Shown one piece after another: positions 1 to 9,651 of a stretch of 64,000 nucleotides of DNA. The position numbers were made by a program, and so were the translations under genes. The notes under the pieces were generated by a model. The model was given only the letters and a program-made list of their open reading frames with translations. It was not told where the DNA came from and did no database searches. The stretch's first letter is position 1. The number at the start of each line of letters is the position of its first letter. Location of the stretch: positions 3,781,926 to 3,845,925 of the forward strand of contig NC_087064.1 in NCBI RefSeq assembly GCF_963678635.1, in the 5' to 3' direction. This DNA is from Symsagittifera roscoffensis (Eukaryota > Xenacoelomorpha > Acoela > Convolutidae).

Positions 1-959
1 TTTATTGGCCTTTTCTTTTTTTTCCCTTTTTCTACTTTATAAATATTTCATTTGTAATAAACCACAAAACACCAAAAATAACATAATAACAATTGGATTT
101 TAAAATAACTTTTATAAATATAAGACTTAATATCGGTATACGATTTCACTAGTTTGACTGCCGCCATCTTTTCCAAAGAGTTTTCCGCGGCCCTACTCAG
201 GCTCCTCACTGCAAACTGCAGCGCTGAGTAAGGCCGCCACCAAGCTTGATATATTTCCTCCAACATAATATCCAGCTCTATTTTTCTTCTAAATTCTTCC
301 TCTGCCGCTGGCTTTCTGAAGAATTCTTCTTGAAACTAAAACAAATTTATATACTATTTCTATGTTGCCATGCCACTTGAATAAAAAATTTTTTTTTTTA
401 TTACTTTTAAAATTGGGTGTATTGTAAAACAAACTTACATCCTCTCCAAAGAATAAGGACAAAAAGTCCATTGTCTCTTGTGAAACCACATGGTTTCCAC
501 TCCATGGGCTCCGTAGTTTCTTCGCGAAGCACCTACTTTGTATTGAGCCCAGCTCAAATGGTTCATCGGTATTCAGGACCGGATACTTGAAGACATAACT
601 CCGGTCCATAAAGATCATGAATTCCATGGGCGTTAGATTTGCCCCTTTTTCTACTAATCCGTCGTAGATTTCCACCCTTCTCTCGACTTCCTTGTCCTCC
701 TACAATTCCATCTAGTTTAATTGGCAAATTTAAAAAGAAATAAAAACACTAAAACATTTAATTGGCCAAACTAAATATTTTTAAAATTCTTTTTATTGGC
801 CTCTTCTTTTTTTTCCCTTTTTCTACTTTATAAATATTTCATTTGTAATAAACCACAAAACACCAAAAATAACATAATAACAATTAGATTTTAAAATAAC
901 TTTTATAAATATAAGACTTAATATCGGTATACGATTTCACTAGTTTGACTGCCGCCATC
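1..959 (-). repeat. Left copies of the ~790-bp tandem unit, fused to pol
   Basis: Positions 1-700 repeat the unit seen at 2956-5326, including minus-strand exon 2 (48-335) and the 3' part of exon 1 (439-700). Positions 701-959 begin another unit, which stops abruptly after GCCGCCATC and passes into integrase coding sequence. The copies are nearly identical to those downstream, so the duplication is young or the region is an assembly product. Confidence 0.85.
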
Positions 960-2998
960 ATAGATATCAAAAATTGCATAAAGCAAAACGAAAAGTCAGA
1001 AAGAAACAAAAAAATCCTTATCGTGAAGAAAAAGGATTAAAAGCCTATATCAGGCAGTTTGAATTATTATTCATTGAAGACCAACATGATCTTCTATGTA
1101 TTAATGAATATAATGATGACTATACTAAGAGTCCAAAAATTTGCTTACCCATCTCCCTAGTGCTAAACTGCTTTGAGTTAGCTCATAAGCATCCTCTTAG
1201 CGGTCACCACGGCGAAACAAAAACTTTGGAAATAATCAAAAGATATTTCTATTGGCTCGGACTCTATAAATGGGTCAACATGCTTCTTCATGATTGCCTA
1301 GAATGTCAGAAAAATAAGCCAAAACGAAAAGACCTGAATGAAGCTCCATTACAACAATGGGGACAATTAGAAACAATCCCAATGAAAACGATCCACATTG
1401 ATCATAAAGGTCCTTTCAGACCATCAAGTCACGGCAAAAACTTTTGCTTAGTTGTGGTAGATGCCTTCTCTAGATATCTTCAAGTCTATCCATGCACCCA
1501 TGCAGACTCTAAGGAAACCATTAAGCTCTTAGAGAAATACATCACAACATTTGGTATTCCACAACAAATTATTCATGATAATGGAAGTGCATTCATGAGT
1601 AATGACTTTGCTCATTGGTCCTCTGAATTGGGAATAACCCTGAGGCCAAGAACTACTTACTCGCCTTGGACTAACGGAAAAGTTGAAGTCCAAAATAAAC
1701 ATTTAACCCAGTGCTTTCGACATTTCTTGAGTACCTCAGGCTCAAACTGGTCTGAATTAACAAATAAATTTGCTTTTGCACATAACACCGCCATTAATTC
1801 AAGTACAGGTTACACTCCATATGAGATTGTCTTTGGCATAAAACCTCAGGTTCCCCTTAGCCTTAAATTAGGCCTCTACCGCGACTAAAACAAAAGATGT
1901 ACCTCTGAATTTTGCGCTGGTCTCGAAAATCATGCTCATACCGAGCATAAGTCAAAAAATGAGACCATAGATAGATTTCTAAAAAATCAAATTTCCGCCG
2001 AAATACTAAAAAGGGAAAATGATTTTAAGTTGATTTATAGTAACACCTATACCCATTGCCGCCGCATCACTAATAAGGCCCACATGTTCCGAAATCAATT
2101 TAAATTAGGACGGCCTATAAAAGAAGGCACAAAAGTGTTACTAGAAAATAGATCCAAACCACTATTGAAAAGTCAAAAGCTTTTGAATTTGAGATCTGGA
2201 CCTTACACCGTAATTGAAAAAATCACGGAAGTAACATACGGAATTCAAAATGATTTCACTAACGAAAAAAAGATTGTCCACCGCAATCATATTGTTGAAT
2301 ACTTTCCTAAAGAACAACAAATGCCCAAGCTACTACAGGAGTACTCTAATGATTTATTTTCAAGTGATTTTTATGATCATATAACAAATCATCAAATCGA
2401 CTCTTTCAATAAACCTAAACAGGTTGAAAATCTACAATACCAGTTTTGGCCAGTAGTCAACAATGGTTATCAGCAAATGACTGATCATACCCCTACAAAT
2501 GAGGATCAAAATAAAACCATTGTTCATGAACACTCATTAGATTCAGGCAGAGAAACCATGCATTTAAGAACTTTGTTCGATGCGACTGCGATTGACCAGA
2601 ATCTTAGACCTATTCGAAGTTCAACCCCCTATCCTGTTGATAAAACCCCTAATCCTTCAACTAGTCAATCTAGTAGTTATGGCCACCGCCGCCTACCTAG
2701 CCGCAGTATAAGTCCTAATACTAGTCTCGCAAATGACTTTGGCCGCCGCCACCAAAATGTAACAACACAATATAATACTCCCCGTCCTCCTGATATCCCT
2801 CGTTTATCTGAATCATCAGAAAGCTTTACTGATGGAAAAATTATCCCTCTTAGCTCTCAGGAAAGCTTCTATGAGAACACTCGATCCGCACCTGGATCAC
2901 TTTCTGAATCCAAAAAACCTAAACGGACAAATCGTCCTACAAACTTTTATGGAACTACAATTCCATCTAGTTTAATTGGCAAATTTAAAAAGAAATAA
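950..2998 (+). pseudogene. Ty3/gypsy-type integrase region of pol, one in-frame stop
   Basis: The frame is open from 950 (fusion with a tandem-array unit, no ATG) to a TAA at 2996-2998, interrupted only by TAA at 1886-1888. Numbering from the TTG at 974, it shows an HHCC zinc-binding region (His near 73-78, Cys108, Cys111) and a catalytic triad of Asp143, Asp202 and Glu238, giving the DD35E spacing of retroviral-type integrases. A GPY/F-like module follows after the stop (LRSGPYTVIEKI, then HRNHIVEYFP) and then a long Ser/Pro/Arg-rich tail. The enzyme would insert element cDNA into host chromosomes. The single stop sits between the core and the C-terminal domain, so the copy is probably inactive unless the stop is read through. 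Reverse transcriptase and RNase H are missing upstream. Confidence 0.85.
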
Positions 2999-3165
2999 AA
3001 ACACTAAACCATTTAATTGGCCAAACTAAATATTTTTTAAATTCTTTTTATTGGCCTTTTCTTTTTTTTTCCCTTTTTCTACTTTATAAATATTTCATTT
3101 GTAATAAACCACAAAACACCAAAAATAACATAATAACAATAGGATTTTAAAATAACTTTTATAAA

Positions 3166-3745
3166 TATAAGACTTAATATCGGTATACGATTTCACTAGT
3201 TTGACTGCCGCCATCTTTTCCAAAGAGTTTTCCGCGGCCCTACTCAGGCTCCTCACTGCAAACTGCAGCGCTGAGTAAGGCCGCCACCAAGCTTGATATA
3301 TTTCCTCCAACATAATATCCAGCTCTATTTTTCTTCTAAATTCTTCCTCTGCCGCTGGCTTTCTGAAGAATTCTTCTTGAAACTAAAACAAATTTATATA
3401 CTATTTCTATGTTGCCATGCCACTTGAATAAAAAATTTTTTTTTATTACTTTTAAAATTGGGTGTATTGTAAAACAAACTTACATCCTCTCCAAAGAATA
3501 AGGACAAAAAGTCCATTGTCTCTTGTGAAACCACATGGTTTCCACTCCATGGGCTCCGTAGTTTCTTCGCGAAGCACCTACTTTGTATTGAGCCCAGCTC
3601 AAATAGTTCATCGGTATTCAGGACCGGATACTTGAAGACATAACTCCGGTCCATAAAGATCATGAATTCCATGGGCGTTAGATTTGCCCCTTTTTCTACT
3701 AATCCGTCGTAGATTTCCACCCTTCTCTCGACTTCCTTGTCCTCC
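3166..3745 (-). pseudogene. 5'-truncated copy of the antisense gene (unit 1)
   Basis: Same two-exon layout as the complete copy at 4722-5421, but exon 1 starts at the unit junction and lacks the first ~31 codons including the ATG. The splice donor and acceptor are intact. In this unit exon 2 reads on to a stop at 3095, because the TAA found in units 2 and 3 is absent. It could serve as an alternative downstream exon set for transcripts starting at the complete copy. Confidence 0.55.
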
Positions 3746-3959
3746 TACAATTCCATCTAGTTTAATTGGCAAATTTAAAAAGAAATAAAAACACTAAACC
3801 ATTTAATTGGCCAAACTAAATATTTTTTAAATTCTTTTTATTGGCCTTTTCTTTTTTTTTCCCTTTTTCTACTTTATAAATATTTCATTTGTAATAAACC
3901 ACAAAACACCAAAAATAACATAATAACAATTAGATTTTAAAATAACTTTTATAAATATA

Positions 3960-4537
3960 AGACTTAATATCGGTATACGATTTCACTAGTTTGACTGCCG
4001 CCATCTTTTCCAAAGAGTTTTCCGCGGCCCTACTCAGGCTCCTCACTGCAAACTGCAGCGCTGAGTAAGGCCGCCACCAAGCTTGATATATTTCCTCCAA
4101 CATAATATCCAGCTCTATTTTTCTTCTAAATTCTTCCTCTGCCGCTGGCTTTCTGAAGAATTCTTCTTGAAACTAAAACAAATTTATATACTATTTCTAT
4201 GTTGCCATGCCACTTGAATAAAAAAATTTTTTTTTTATTACTTTTAAAATTGGGTGTATTGTAAAACAAACTTACATCCTCTCCAAAGAATAAGGACAAA
4301 AAGTCCATTGTCTCTTGTGAAACCACATGGTTTCCACTCCATGGGCTCCGTAGTTTCTTCGCGAAGCACCTACTTTGTATTGAGCCCAGCTCAAATGGTT
4401 CATCGGTATTCAGGACCGGATACTTGAAGACATAACTCCGGTCCATAAAGATCATGAATTCCATGGGCGTTAGATTTGCCCCTTTTTCTACTAATCCGTC
4501 GTAGATTTCCACCCTTCTCTCGACTTCCTTGTCCTCC
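3960..4537 (-). pseudogene. 5'-truncated copy of the antisense gene (unit 2)
   Basis: Second incomplete copy, with intact splice sites and an exon 2 that ends at an early TAA, as in the complete copy. The start codon and about 31 N-terminal codons are missing at the unit junction near 4537. A similar incomplete copy at 48-700 lies left of the integrase. Confidence 0.55.
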
Positions 4538-4721
4538 TACAATTCCATCTAGTTTAATTGGCAAATTTAAAAAGAAATAAAAACACTAAACCATTTAATT
4601 GGCCAAACTAAATATTTTTTAAATTCTTTTTATTGGCCTTTTCTTTTTTTTTCCCTTTTTCTACTTTATAAATATTTCATTTGTAATAAACCACAAAACA
4701 CCAAAAATAACATAATAACAA

Positions 4722-5421
4722 TTAGATTTTAAAATAACTTTTATAAATATAAGACTTAATATCGGTATACGATTTCACTAGTTTGACTGCCGCCATCTTT
4801 TCCAAAGAGTTTTCCGCGGCCCTACTCAGGCTCCTCACTGCAAACTGCAGCGCTGAGTAAGGCCGCCACCAAGCTTGATATATTTCCTCCAACATAATAT
4901 CCAGCTCTATTTTTCTTCTAAATTCTTCCTCTGCCGCTGGCTTTCTGAAGAATTCTTCTTGAAACTAAAACAAATTTATATACTATTTCTGTTGCCATGC
5001 CACTTGAATAAAAAAAATTTTTTTTATTACTTTTAAAATTGGGTGTATTGTAAAACAAACTTACATCCTCTCCAAAGAATAAGGACAAAAAGTCCATTGT
5101 CTCTTGTGAAACCACATGGTTTCCACTCCATGGGCTCCGTAGTTTCTTCGCGAAGCACCTACTTTGTATTGAGCCCAGCTCAAATAGTTCATCGGTATTC
5201 AGGACCGGATACTTGAAGACATAACTCCGGTCCATAAAGATCATGAATTCCATGGGCGTTAGATTTGCCCCTTTTTCTACTAATCCGTCGTAGATTTCCA
5301 CCCTTCTCTCGACTTCCTTGTCCTCCAGCAAGGCTTCGTGTTTGAAATCTAGCTCATCCCGTAAGTTTAAAAACTTCTCCGGGAAGTCCACCAGATTATC
5401 TTCGGGATCGATAAAATTCAT
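4722..5421 (-). CDS. Unknown antisense protein of the retroelement, two exons
   Basis: I do not recognise this protein. Read on the minus strand, exon 1 is 5421-5065 (ATG, 119 codons, phase 0, donor GTAAGT) and exon 2 is 4964-4722 (acceptor GTTTTAG, 80 codons and TAA), giving 199 residues. It is acidic at the N terminus, with aromatic and hydrophobic patches (PMEFMIFMDRSYVFKYP; YQAWWRPYSALQFAV). No signal peptide, membrane segment or catalytic motif is evident. The ATG directly follows a CAG acceptor-like site, so an upstream leader exon is possible. It runs opposite to pol and env and lies next to the 5552-5990 promoter-like segment, which might drive both directions. Extra ORFs opposite to pol are known in some env-carrying LTR elements; a regulatory or accessory role is a guess. 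Confidence 0.6.
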
Positions 5422-5551
5422 TCTGGACGACGAAAATTTTTTTTTGAAGATAAAATACAGATAGTTCAAACTAAAAGGAAAGCAAACAAATGATGTTGCT
5501 TTTAGTCCTCTTTTATGAAGAGATGTTTTTTTTTCATTTTCCTCCTCCAAT

Positions 5552-5990
5552 AAGGAAGGGGAATGCAGTTGTTAAAAATTAACATCAGCATAAACGAATA
5601 AAAATCATTCCACTGCTAGATCTCAACAAATAAAAAATAAGTGGAAAAACCACGACATTAAACCAGAGTGGAAAAAACCACAAAACGAATGGCGAAGGAA
5701 TTACGACTTAAAAAGAGTCACTTCCGAAAGACGCCGAATAACAACGGCCAATCAGAGCTTAGATTTGCAAAAAAGCAAAAACAGCCTTTATAAACTAACT
5801 GATATACAGTTGTTTTCATTCTTGCTCAATTCCACATCTTCCATTCAAAACCTCCTCTCTCTCCAAAAAATAAATCTGCTGAATTCCTCAACAAAAATTG
5901 AAATCTAACTCAGATTTCCCATCACAAAAAATCCACAAAATGACAAATCCATATAGTGAACTAGAGGAAGGTGAACTAATGGACCACTCT
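5552..5990 (+). promoter_or_regulatory. Purine tract and TATA promoter, LTR-like segment upstream of env
   Basis: A purine tract (AAGGAAGGGGAA, 5552-5563) is followed directly by TGCAG, as at the start of an LTR. Two near-identical short palindromes of the form GTGG-A5/6-CCAC lie at about 5641-5680. A TATA box (TTTATAAA) is near 5786-5794, followed by a pyrimidine- and CAA-rich leader to the start codons at 5940 and 5998. The architecture matches the candidate 3' LTR at 9652-10065, but the sequences do not align, so they are not a normal LTR pair. It may be an internal promoter for env, or an LTR left by another element. Minus-strand transcription of the antisense gene would also start near its left end. 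Confidence 0.5.
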
Positions 5991-6005
5991 CGAGGAAATG
6001 CTTAA
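5940..6005 (+). CDS. 21-codon upstream ORF overlapping the env start
   Basis: ATG at 5940 opens a 21-codon acidic reading frame that ends with TAA at 6003-6005. The env ATG at 5998 lies inside it in another frame (ATGCTTAA overlap). A GTGAGT donor-like sequence follows at once. It could be a termination-reinitiation uORF or the remains of a gag start joined to env. The coding value of the peptide is unproven. Confidence 0.35.
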   Translation: MTNPYSELEEGELMDHSRGNA

Positions 6006-7197
6006 AGTGAGTACTTTTAAAAATTCTTTTGCTTTCATTCACCACCAAAAAATAAATTTGCTAAAAATTTATTTGGTTGGTCTTTTAACTCTAGTAATAC
6101 TTTCGAATCAAACCTCAGCATTTGATCCGAAAGAACAATTATATGCAAATACTGTAAATAATCTTCGGGTTGCTCATTATGATTGTCAACTAATGACTTC
6201 TAACAAAATGTTCTCTTTAAATAAAGTAGCACCTTGCAAAGTCCAACCAGAAAATATTAAAGTAACCCATGCTTATGTTACTCTATATCAGAGACATTAT
6301 CGCACAAAAGTAAATGCGACAATGTGTCGAATCAAACACCAATCAATGCGTTGGTTCTGCGATTCTTTTGATTCGAGTGGTATCGACGCTCGACAAAATA
6401 TGATCACTACTGATCTCCATTTATCTGCCGATCAATGTAAATCGGCCGCCAACAGAGGCTATCTTAACCTAGGCTATGCTAGTATTGGAAATATTCCTTT
6501 CAAATTTAATGTTAAAACAGTAACTAATGCCCATGCTGGCAAAGTTGACGGCAAACATCATAACGAATGTGATGGCCGTTCTTGGATTAAATTGGACACT
6601 TTTGAAACTTACATGCAAAATGTAACTCTGACTGTTAACCTCAAAGATGGAACAGTCAATAATTGGCAAAACATTCCTTTGCCCTGTCCAGTGTCTACAA
6701 ATGGATGTGAAACAACATCCTTAGACGCTTTTGCTTATACTTGGGAAGAACCCAACAATTGCATTTTCACTGTTTTAAACAGATTTCCGGCTAAAATGAT
6801 TCAAAACGAAGAATCATACTATATAATTAAAGGCGATTCTAGCCCGTCTATTCGTTCTACCCATACAAGGGATTCTCAAAAATTTATGCTACAGGTGATT
6901 AATAAACCGCAATCTCTTTGTGGTCATCCCAGAATAGTGTATCCAACTTCATATGATTCACTTTTTATTGCATACACTGACGGTTTCAATATGGATACTG
7001 GAATCCAAGTTAAACCAACCCCAGAAACGGGAACTATTCATAATGCCGGCCAACCAAATTCTTCTTTTCTTACATTAAGTGATGATTCGCCGCCACTCCA
7101 ATTTTCAAGTCATCAAATTGACTACGAAGCTCATATAGGAACCAAATTGGACTATATTCTTTTTATAGCTTCTACATGCTCAGAACGGCCGAGTTAG
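5998..7197 (+). CDS. Envelope glycoprotein, N-terminal part (mononegavirus/chuvirus-like)
   Basis: ATG start, 399 codons. An N-terminal hydrophobic stretch (about residues 23-41, IYLVGLLTLVILSNQTSA) looks like a signal peptide, and many cysteines and N-glycosylation sequons (for example NATMC) follow. The spacing around TLYQRHYR, NATMCRIKH and DLHLSADQC resembles the glycoproteins of chuviruses and their captured copies in invertebrate retroelements; that assignment is from family knowledge, not a search. As an envelope it would sit on the virion or cell surface and mediate attachment and fusion. The frame ends at TAG 7195-7197, while the next frame opens at 7176, so the glycoprotein is split by a frame change in this copy. 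Confidence 0.6.
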   Translation: MLKVSTFKNSFAFIHHQKINLLKIYLVGLLTLVILSNQTSAFDPKEQLYANTVNNLRVAHYDCQLMTSNKMFSLNKVAPCKVQPENIKVTHAYVTLYQRHYRTKVNATMCRIKHQSMRWFCDSFDSSGIDARQNMITTDLHLSADQCKSAANRGYLNLGYASIGNIPFKFNVKTVTNAHAGKVDGKHHNECDGRSWIKLDTFETYMQNVTLTVNLKDGTVNNWQNIPLPCPVSTNGCETTSLDAFAYTWEEPNNCIFTVLNRFPAKMIQNEESYYIIKGDSSPSIRSTHTRDSQKFMLQVINKPQSLCGHPRIVYPTSYDSLFIAYTDGFNMDTGIQVKPTPETGTIHNAGQPNSSFLTLSDDSPPLQFSSHQIDYEAHIGTKLDYILFIASTCSERPS

Positions 7198-8231
7198 CCC
7201 TTCTGCAAAATCAATGTGAGCTAGAACGCTGCTCAATATTAAATACTTTAATGCTTTCACTTGAAAGCCCACGTTTGGCTGGCTATATTCTAACCAAAAA
7301 CCGCTCTATGTTCTTAGAGACCAATGGCAATGTTGCCTGGCTCTACCATTGTCCGAATTTTTATTCACCTTTGCAATTAATGGATGAATGCTATAATCGC
7401 ATTCCCATTATGTATAAGGAAAATATTCGATTTGTCGATCCAATTACGCGACAAACTTTTCAATCGGCAGATCTACAAGACTGCTCCGACAAACATTCAA
7501 ATCTCTTTCAACTAGATGTTGATGATGATAAGTCCTGGATTGAATTAACCCCTCAAATTACAAGGTTTACAGGACCATATCTCTTTAAACCAAAAGAGAT
7601 AATTCAAAAGATTAAGCATTCTTTAGCCTCTAGCCAAGGCGCTTCAATATACACTTATGCTCAAATGCAAAAATTCTGGAATATGATTTCCGATAATTCA
7701 GAGATGAAAGGAATACTACAAAAAGTATCCAGGTCCTTTCTAAATGCTAAAAAAATTATTTTCAAGGACTCATACAGCCCACTAGGCTCTTCCCAAACAA
7801 TCTATTTGGACTATCTCATCTCTCCAAACTTTTGGAAAAACGAATACACCCGTATATTCGGGAAAGTACAATACTATTTAGAAAAATGCGGAATAGTCTT
7901 CGCCTCTTTTCTATTTGTGAAATTCATACTAGATTGCCTAGTATTCATAATAAAGGCTATGCATATTCACAAAATCACCGGCCGCTCACTACACTTTGGC
8001 AAAGTATTGCTTGCCGCTTCATATAATGTACTTTTCACTTCCATAGTGACCTCAATTTTCACTCAAGATGAGCAAACTGAAAAATTAGAACAAGAATGTG
8101 ATCAAAAAATACAAGCCCCTCTTTTAGAGGAAATTGATAAAATAAACCAGGATCGCATGTATCCTCACATCCAATTAACAAGTTTTGAGAGAAGAACTCA
8201 AAACTTGGATCACCCAACAAACCCAGTCTAA
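7176..8231 (+). CDS. Envelope glycoprotein, C-terminal part with membrane anchor
   Basis: 351 codons in a different frame from the preceding ORF, overlapping it by 22 bases. It contains a cysteine-bearing ectodomain segment (CYNRIPIMYKENIRFVDPITR at roughly residues 73-94; DLQDC), a SWIELTP motif, and a hydrophobic anchor around residues 238-260 (CGIVFASFLFVKFILDCLVF) followed by a basic, then polar tail. Together with 5998-7197 it gives one type I membrane glycoprotein of about 740 residues, in line with mononegavirus-like fusion glycoproteins. The ATG at 7176 is probably not a true start, since no signal peptide follows it. The overlap is most simply a frameshift mutation; programmed shifting is not excluded. 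Confidence 0.6.
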   Translation: MLRTAELALLQNQCELERCSILNTLMLSLESPRLAGYILTKNRSMFLETNGNVAWLYHCPNFYSPLQLMDECYNRIPIMYKENIRFVDPITRQTFQSADLQDCSDKHSNLFQLDVDDDKSWIELTPQITRFTGPYLFKPKEIIQKIKHSLASSQGASIYTYAQMQKFWNMISDNSEMKGILQKVSRSFLNAKKIIFKDSYSPLGSSQTIYLDYLISPNFWKNEYTRIFGKVQYYLEKCGIVFASFLFVKFILDCLVFIIKAMHIHKITGRSLHFGKVLLAASYNVLFTSIVTSIFTQDEQTEKLEQECDQKIQAPLLEEIDKINQDRMYPHIQLTSFERRTQNLDHPTNPV

Positions 8232-8275
8232 TAAAGAAAATTCTACTGTTCTAGGATATACCAACTGATTCAACT

Positions 8276-8596
8276 ATGGACGCAACACTTGATGACGACT
8301 TGAGAGATTTTGAGGATCTTCTCTCACTCCTGCCACCAACCGATCCACTGGACTCGCAGATTTCAGCACTCACTCAACAACCAACTGTTTCTATTACTAC
8401 AACACCCACTGCAAAGCCAACCTCAACACGATCCTTCGTTGAGCCACTACTTCAAACCAATTCAGCTGTCCCAATAACTACAGCATCAAAGCCACCACCC
8501 CTAAAAATTTCATCCCCTGATTTCAAAGTACCCCTGGTTCCCTCGAATTCCAAAATTAAAAAGCGAACCCAGATTGTAAAACCATATAGATACTAA
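8276..8596 (+). CDS. Small ORF with acidic activation-domain-like N terminus
   Basis: 106 codons, ATG 44 bases after the env stop. The first 25 residues are acidic with interspersed bulky hydrophobics (DDDLRDFEDLLSLLPP), a pattern seen in transcriptional activation domains. A Ser/Thr/Pro-rich linker follows, then a basic C terminus (SKIKKRTQIVKPYRY) that could bind nucleic acid or direct nuclear entry. No homologue is recognised. By position (after env, before the 3' LTR-like segment) it matches where complex retroviruses carry transactivators, so a role on the element's own promoters is conceivable but unproven. Confidence 0.5.
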   Translation: MDATLDDDLRDFEDLLSLLPPTDPLDSQISALTQQPTVSITTTPTAKPTSTRSFVEPLLQTNSAVPITTASKPPPLKISSPDFKVPLVPSNSKIKKRTQIVKPYRY

Positions 8597-8631
8597 CGGC
8601 AAATACGCCGGTATCAACTTCTCAATATCCA

Positions 8632-9033
8632 ATGACCATTAGGCGACAGCCCTTGCACCCCACTGAATTAAACACTAAATTACATATTCAGTTAGAAAGG
8701 GAACGATACATTAATTCTAACAGTAATCCCGGCTTCGATATGGATCTCAATTATGCTTTGAATCCATTAATCAATCGTTTCAAATTAGAAGCCTATCACC
8801 CTATAAAAAAAATGTATTCCATAACTAATTCCCTTCTTGAATATCAAAAAATCTATGTCCCAGCAAAATATCTGACAGCAAAATTACAAACCCCCCAGTT
8901 AGATGACTATACTGAGCAAATTCAGCGCAGTCATATCCATGAAACGCACCAAATCCGGGAGCTGAAAAAGCAAATCCACAATTTGAAAACAAAAAATCAC
9001 CAACTTATAGCCCGGTTGGAAGGAAAATTGTAA
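8632..9033 (+). CDS. Small ORF with C-terminal coiled coil
   Basis: 133 codons in a different frame from the preceding ORF, starting 35 bases after its stop. The N-terminal half is basic and aromatic. The last ~35 residues have heptad-like spacing of Ile/Leu/His (IRELKKQIHNLKTKNHQLIA), indicating a parallel coiled coil or zipper. It ends at TAA 9031-9033; AATAAA follows near 9126. The function is unknown. It might be the second half of a single product with 8276-8596, separated by a frameshift. Confidence 0.5.
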   Translation: MTIRRQPLHPTELNTKLHIQLERERYINSNSNPGFDMDLNYALNPLINRFKLEAYHPIKKMYSITNSLLEYQKIYVPAKYLTAKLQTPQLDDYTEQIQRSHIHETHQIRELKKQIHNLKTKNHQLIARLEGKL

Positions 9034-9651
9034 AAAATTTGTCCTTTCATTTAAACATTTATTCTTTCGCTTTATATAGCTATGTAGTATAGCTATTAAT
9101 TTCCTTCCTCAACAATTTTGACTTTAATAAAAAAACACAAAAAATACCCCCTTTGTATGAACCAGTCCTCCCCTTATTACGCGTATGGACATCTACTTCA
9201 CATACTTCAGGAGACTTCGAAAAAAGAATGTTCAAGGAATAAAACTAACCTTCAAACTTTTGAGAAACAAATAATTTTGATGTACTTAATTTTATAGTTA
9301 AATCCCTTGGTTGTGTAAACTCTATTTTGATTTATAAATGTAACTGATGTGTTTATATTCATTCAAGCCTGACTCAAAGTATCAGTTGTTCAAAAACATC
9401 TGCTACATGTAATACCAACAAACTATTGAACCAACTTTATGAGATTGAAAGAAAAAGCTTCGATCGATCAACAATTACCCCACTATTCAAGTGAAAGTAA
9501 TAAAAATGAAAGTTTCAGTTTTTTTCCTCTCCAAATAGGAGGATGGATATGTTCTGATTTCAAATAGAAACAGAAACATGAATTATTTTATTGCGTTCAC
9601 AAAATGTGACGCCGCCGCCACCACAAAAGAAATATGTTTTTATTCCCTTGC
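9034..9651 (+). other. Noncoding tail of the element before the second purine tract
   Basis: No gene seen. An AATAAA-type signal lies near 9126 and the rest is AT-rich. A short GCC/GCCACC repeat is near 9610, and the purine tract begins at 9652. Confidence 0.4.

Larger units (their letters stand above)
2956..5326 (-). repeat. Three full ~790-bp tandem units carrying a truncated antisense gene
   Basis: Units run 2956-3745, 3746-4537 and 4538-5326 (790, 792 and 789 bp). Each begins with the last 14 codons of pol plus its 3' flank and ends inside exon 1 of the minus-strand gene at TTGTCCTCC. The breakpoint joins pol position 2956 to exon-1 position 5326, so the array arose by duplication of exactly the pol-end to exon-1 interval. 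Units differ by only a few substitutions and by the length of an A/T run near the splice donor. Only the last unit continues into the full 5' end of exon 1. Confidence 0.9.

Noticed and set aside
2956..5326. CRISPR-like or satellite array
   Set aside because: Units are ~790 bp, contain coding sequence with splice sites, and start and end at defined points in neighbouring genes; this is a tandem duplication.
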